A stretch of 22,649 bases of DNA from CALALP01 sp041855735 (GTDB lineage: Bacteria; Bacillota; Clostridia; Lachnospirales; Lachnospiraceae): positions 1 through 22,649 of the forward strand of contig JBHAEV010000056.1 of NCBI GenBank assembly GCA_041855735.1, read 5' to 3'. This document shows positions 22,471 through 22,649 of the stretch, one piece after another (the stretch's first letter is position 1; every line of letters begins with the position of its first letter). Made by a program: the position numbers and the translations under genes. The notes below the pieces were generated by a model. It saw nothing but the letters and a program-made list of their open reading frames with translations. It was not told the origin of the DNA and made no database searches.

Positions 22471-22649
22471 ATAATGATTCCTTAGTGAATCCAGGCTGTG
22501 GTCACTTCTGTGCACCTCCTGCGGAGAGCATACGCTACCGCCAAGAAAGCTTGAAGCCCGGACGATACACTGAGATCTATTACACAAATGCTGCACCCCG
22601 GTTCTAAGAGTCTCCAGCAGGACGTTTCTATCGGGCAATGCCGATAACG
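22471..22649 (-). other. Non-coding, hairpin-rich stretch upstream of the repeat copy
   Basis: No convincing gene. A 67-codon frame (22435-22638) has no RBS, no recognisable family and ends inside the repeat. Three short hairpins are visible: GATTC/GAATC (22476-22491), GCGG..CCGC with inner AGC/GCT (22521-22541), and TATCGG/CCGATA (22629-22646). It may be more of the same leader RNA, the end of an upstream operon, or a promoter region; I see no clear -35/-10 pair. Confidence 0.35.

Noticed and set aside
22435..22638. 67-codon frame on the minus strand at the right edge
   Set aside because: No RBS, no recognised motif, ends within the repeated leader; the region is hairpin-rich and looks non-coding.
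1..22649. CRISPR arrays, tRNA or rRNA genes, integrases
   Set aside because: Looked for; no regularly spaced repeats, no tRNA-like cloverleaf or rRNA sequence, and no recombinase motifs were recognised.

Overview
The window looks like a chromosomal segment of a Gram-positive anaerobe of the Clostridia (Bacillota), probably Lachnospiraceae-like. The grounds are the gene families (a DUF5702 TadG-like protein, zinc-ribbon Ser/Thr kinases, an FHA protein with a DUF6382-type N-terminus, a MalT-like STAND regulator with a BTAD domain, MprF), the moderate-to-low GC content and the strong AGGAGG ribosome binding sites. This is an inference from gene content; no species can be named.

Left part (1-4000): a possible terminator of a gene outside the window, a small acidic lipoprotein gene (minus), an intrinsic terminator, and a 1062-residue STAND/BTAD transcriptional regulator (minus). 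A strong sigma-70-type promoter (4125-4153) then drives a rightward, decaying region (4194-6681). Here an alpha/beta-hydrolase gene has lost its 3' third and is joined to an mprF gene that lacks its 5' end, appears internally shortened, and is broken by frameshifts near 4790-4806 and near 5986-5995.

Main part (6678-22649): one long leftward operon, read from the right edge: TadE-like pseudopilin, DUF5702 giant TadG-like protein, second TadE-like protein, A24 prepilin peptidase, TPR/WG-repeat membrane protein, TadZ/CpaE-like ATPase, FHA protein, PP2C phosphatase, Ser/Thr kinase with an extracellular solute-binding-like domain, and Ser/Thr kinase with PASTA repeats. Gaps are mostly 9-110 bp and nearly every start has a clear RBS. 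The layout is that of a Firmicute Tad (tight adherence, type IVc pilus-like) locus carrying a complete Ser/Thr phosphorylation module: two membrane kinases, a phosphatase and a phosphothreonine reader. The TadA motor ATPase, TadB/TadC and the Flp pilin are not in the window and probably lie beyond the right edge.

The most unusual element is a 177-bp direct repeat (21395-21571 and 22294-22470, one mismatch). It forms the untranslated leader of both the DUF5702 gene and the first TadE-like gene. Read as minus-strand RNA it can fold into nested stems. It also carries a CCUCCU segment that can pair either with an upstream purine stretch or with the gene's own AGGAGG ribosome binding site, so it looks like an RNA switch. 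I do not recognise it as a known riboswitch class.
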